Positions 6,093 to 6,536 of a DNA stretch of 6,536 nucleotides are shown one piece after another (positions within the stretch are counted from its first letter, which is position 1; each line of letters opens with the position of its first letter). Below the pieces are notes generated by a model that was not told the origin of the DNA, did not search any database, and worked only from the letters and a program-made list of their open reading frames with translations. A program made the translations under genes and the position numbers. Source of the DNA: an uncultured Rhizobiaceae group bacterium (GTDB lineage Bacteria; Pseudomonadota; Alphaproteobacteria; Rhizobiales; Rhizobiaceae). The stretch spans positions 1 through 6,536 of the forward strand of contig CALFBU010000277.1 of the NCBI GenBank assembly GCA_937951455.1, written 5' to 3'.

Positions 6093-6536
6093 ATGGACGT
6101 TGTGACGTTGACTACGGAAATGACTGTAGTTCTATGTTTGCTTGGATTTACCGTATTTCTTTTTGTGTCTGAGGTTTTGCGTGTCGATTTGGCTGCAATC
6201 CTCGTTATGGTCCTGCTTGGCCTATTGACGTTTATTCCCGGCTTGGAAAACCTTTCTGACATCAACCAGATTTTTGATGGCTTTGCCTCCAATGCCGTTA
6301 TCTCGATCATTGCGGTTATGATCATCGGCGCAGGGTTGGACAAGACTGGCGTAATGAGCCGTGTTGCGGCAATCATCTTGAAATATGGCGGCAATACTGA
6401 GCAACGCCTTATCGCAATCATATCGGGCACTGTCGGGATTATTTCTTCTTTCATGCAGAATGTCGGGGCGGCAGCCTTGTTTTTGCCGGTTGTCAGCCGA
6501 ATTTCACTTCGAACAGAACTGCCTTTGAGTCGCCTT
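6093..6536 (+). CDS. SLC13-family (DASS) anion permease, N-terminal part; cut by window edge
   Basis: The frame is open from the ATG at 6093 to the window edge, giving 148 residues. It is strongly hydrophobic, with membrane segments at about 9-29, 32-49, 67-84 and 105-134. FDGFASNAVISIIAVMIIGAGLDKTGVM (starting at 61) and SSFMQNVGAAALFLPV (118-133) match the first repeat of SLC13/DASS permeases, in particular the bacterial group that often carries cytoplasmic TrkA-C domains further along; those would lie outside the window. Family members import sulfate, dicarboxylates or other organic anions, usually with sodium ions. The second motif carries QN where many relatives have NN in the substrate/sodium loop. 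The gene is divergent from the demethylation operon and shares its intergenic region, so joint control by the XRE-cupin protein is possible but not shown. The substrate is unknown; betaine uptake is not expected from this family. Confidence 0.85.
   Translation, partial: MDVVTLTTEMTVVLCLLGFTVFLFVSEVLRVDLAAILVMVLLGLLTFIPGLENLSDINQIFDGFASNAVISIIAVMIIGAGLDKTGVMSRVAAIILKYGGNTEQRLIAIISGTVGIISSFMQNVGAAALFLPVVSRISLRTELPLSRL

Noticed and set aside
6089..6454. 121-aa minus-strand open frame
   Set aside because: It is antisense to the SLC13 permease, whose strong ribosome site and membrane motifs show that the plus strand is the coding one.

Overview
The window holds seven protein-coding genes and one regulatory intergenic region. 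It looks like chromosomal DNA of a marine-type alphaproteobacterium. That placement is an inference from the protein styles (GcvT-fused flavoprotein dehydrogenases of the dimethylglycine/sarcosine type, an XRE-cupin regulator, an SLC13 permease) and from moderate GC (about 45-50% in the genes I counted). No rRNA, tRNA, CRISPR array or insertion sequence is visible.

Layout. Six genes run leftward on the minus strand as one compact block. In transcription order they are: an XRE-cupin regulator (5873-5283); an 817-aa FAD/GcvT dehydrogenase of the dimethylglycine dehydrogenase type (5249-2796); a small AT-rich membrane protein (about 2799-2380); a homocysteine S-methyltransferase family enzyme (2383-1493); a class I/II PLP aminotransferase (1493-321); and the N-terminal 101 residues of a second, sarcosine-dehydrogenase-like flavoprotein, which runs off the left edge (303-1). 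Junctions are 33 nt, GTGA overlap, ATGA overlap, TAATG overlap and 17 nt, so this is almost certainly one operon with translational coupling. On the plus strand, an SLC13-family permease (6093 to beyond the right edge) is transcribed divergently.

The 219-bp divergent region (5874-6092) is very AT-rich on the regulator side. It carries a perfect 10-5-10 inverted repeat (5931-5955) that is the best candidate operator for the XRE-cupin protein.

How the genes may work together (inference). A methyl group is moved from an onium or betaine-like donor to homocysteine, giving methionine. One or two covalent-FAD, folate-linked dehydrogenases then strip further N-methyl groups, feeding one-carbon units to tetrahydrofolate. 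An aminotransferase removes the amino group of the end product or of a related amino acid. The scheme matches betaine -> dimethylglycine -> sarcosine -> glycine, but the aminotransferase, the unknown membrane protein and the non-classical divergent transporter leave the true substrate open.
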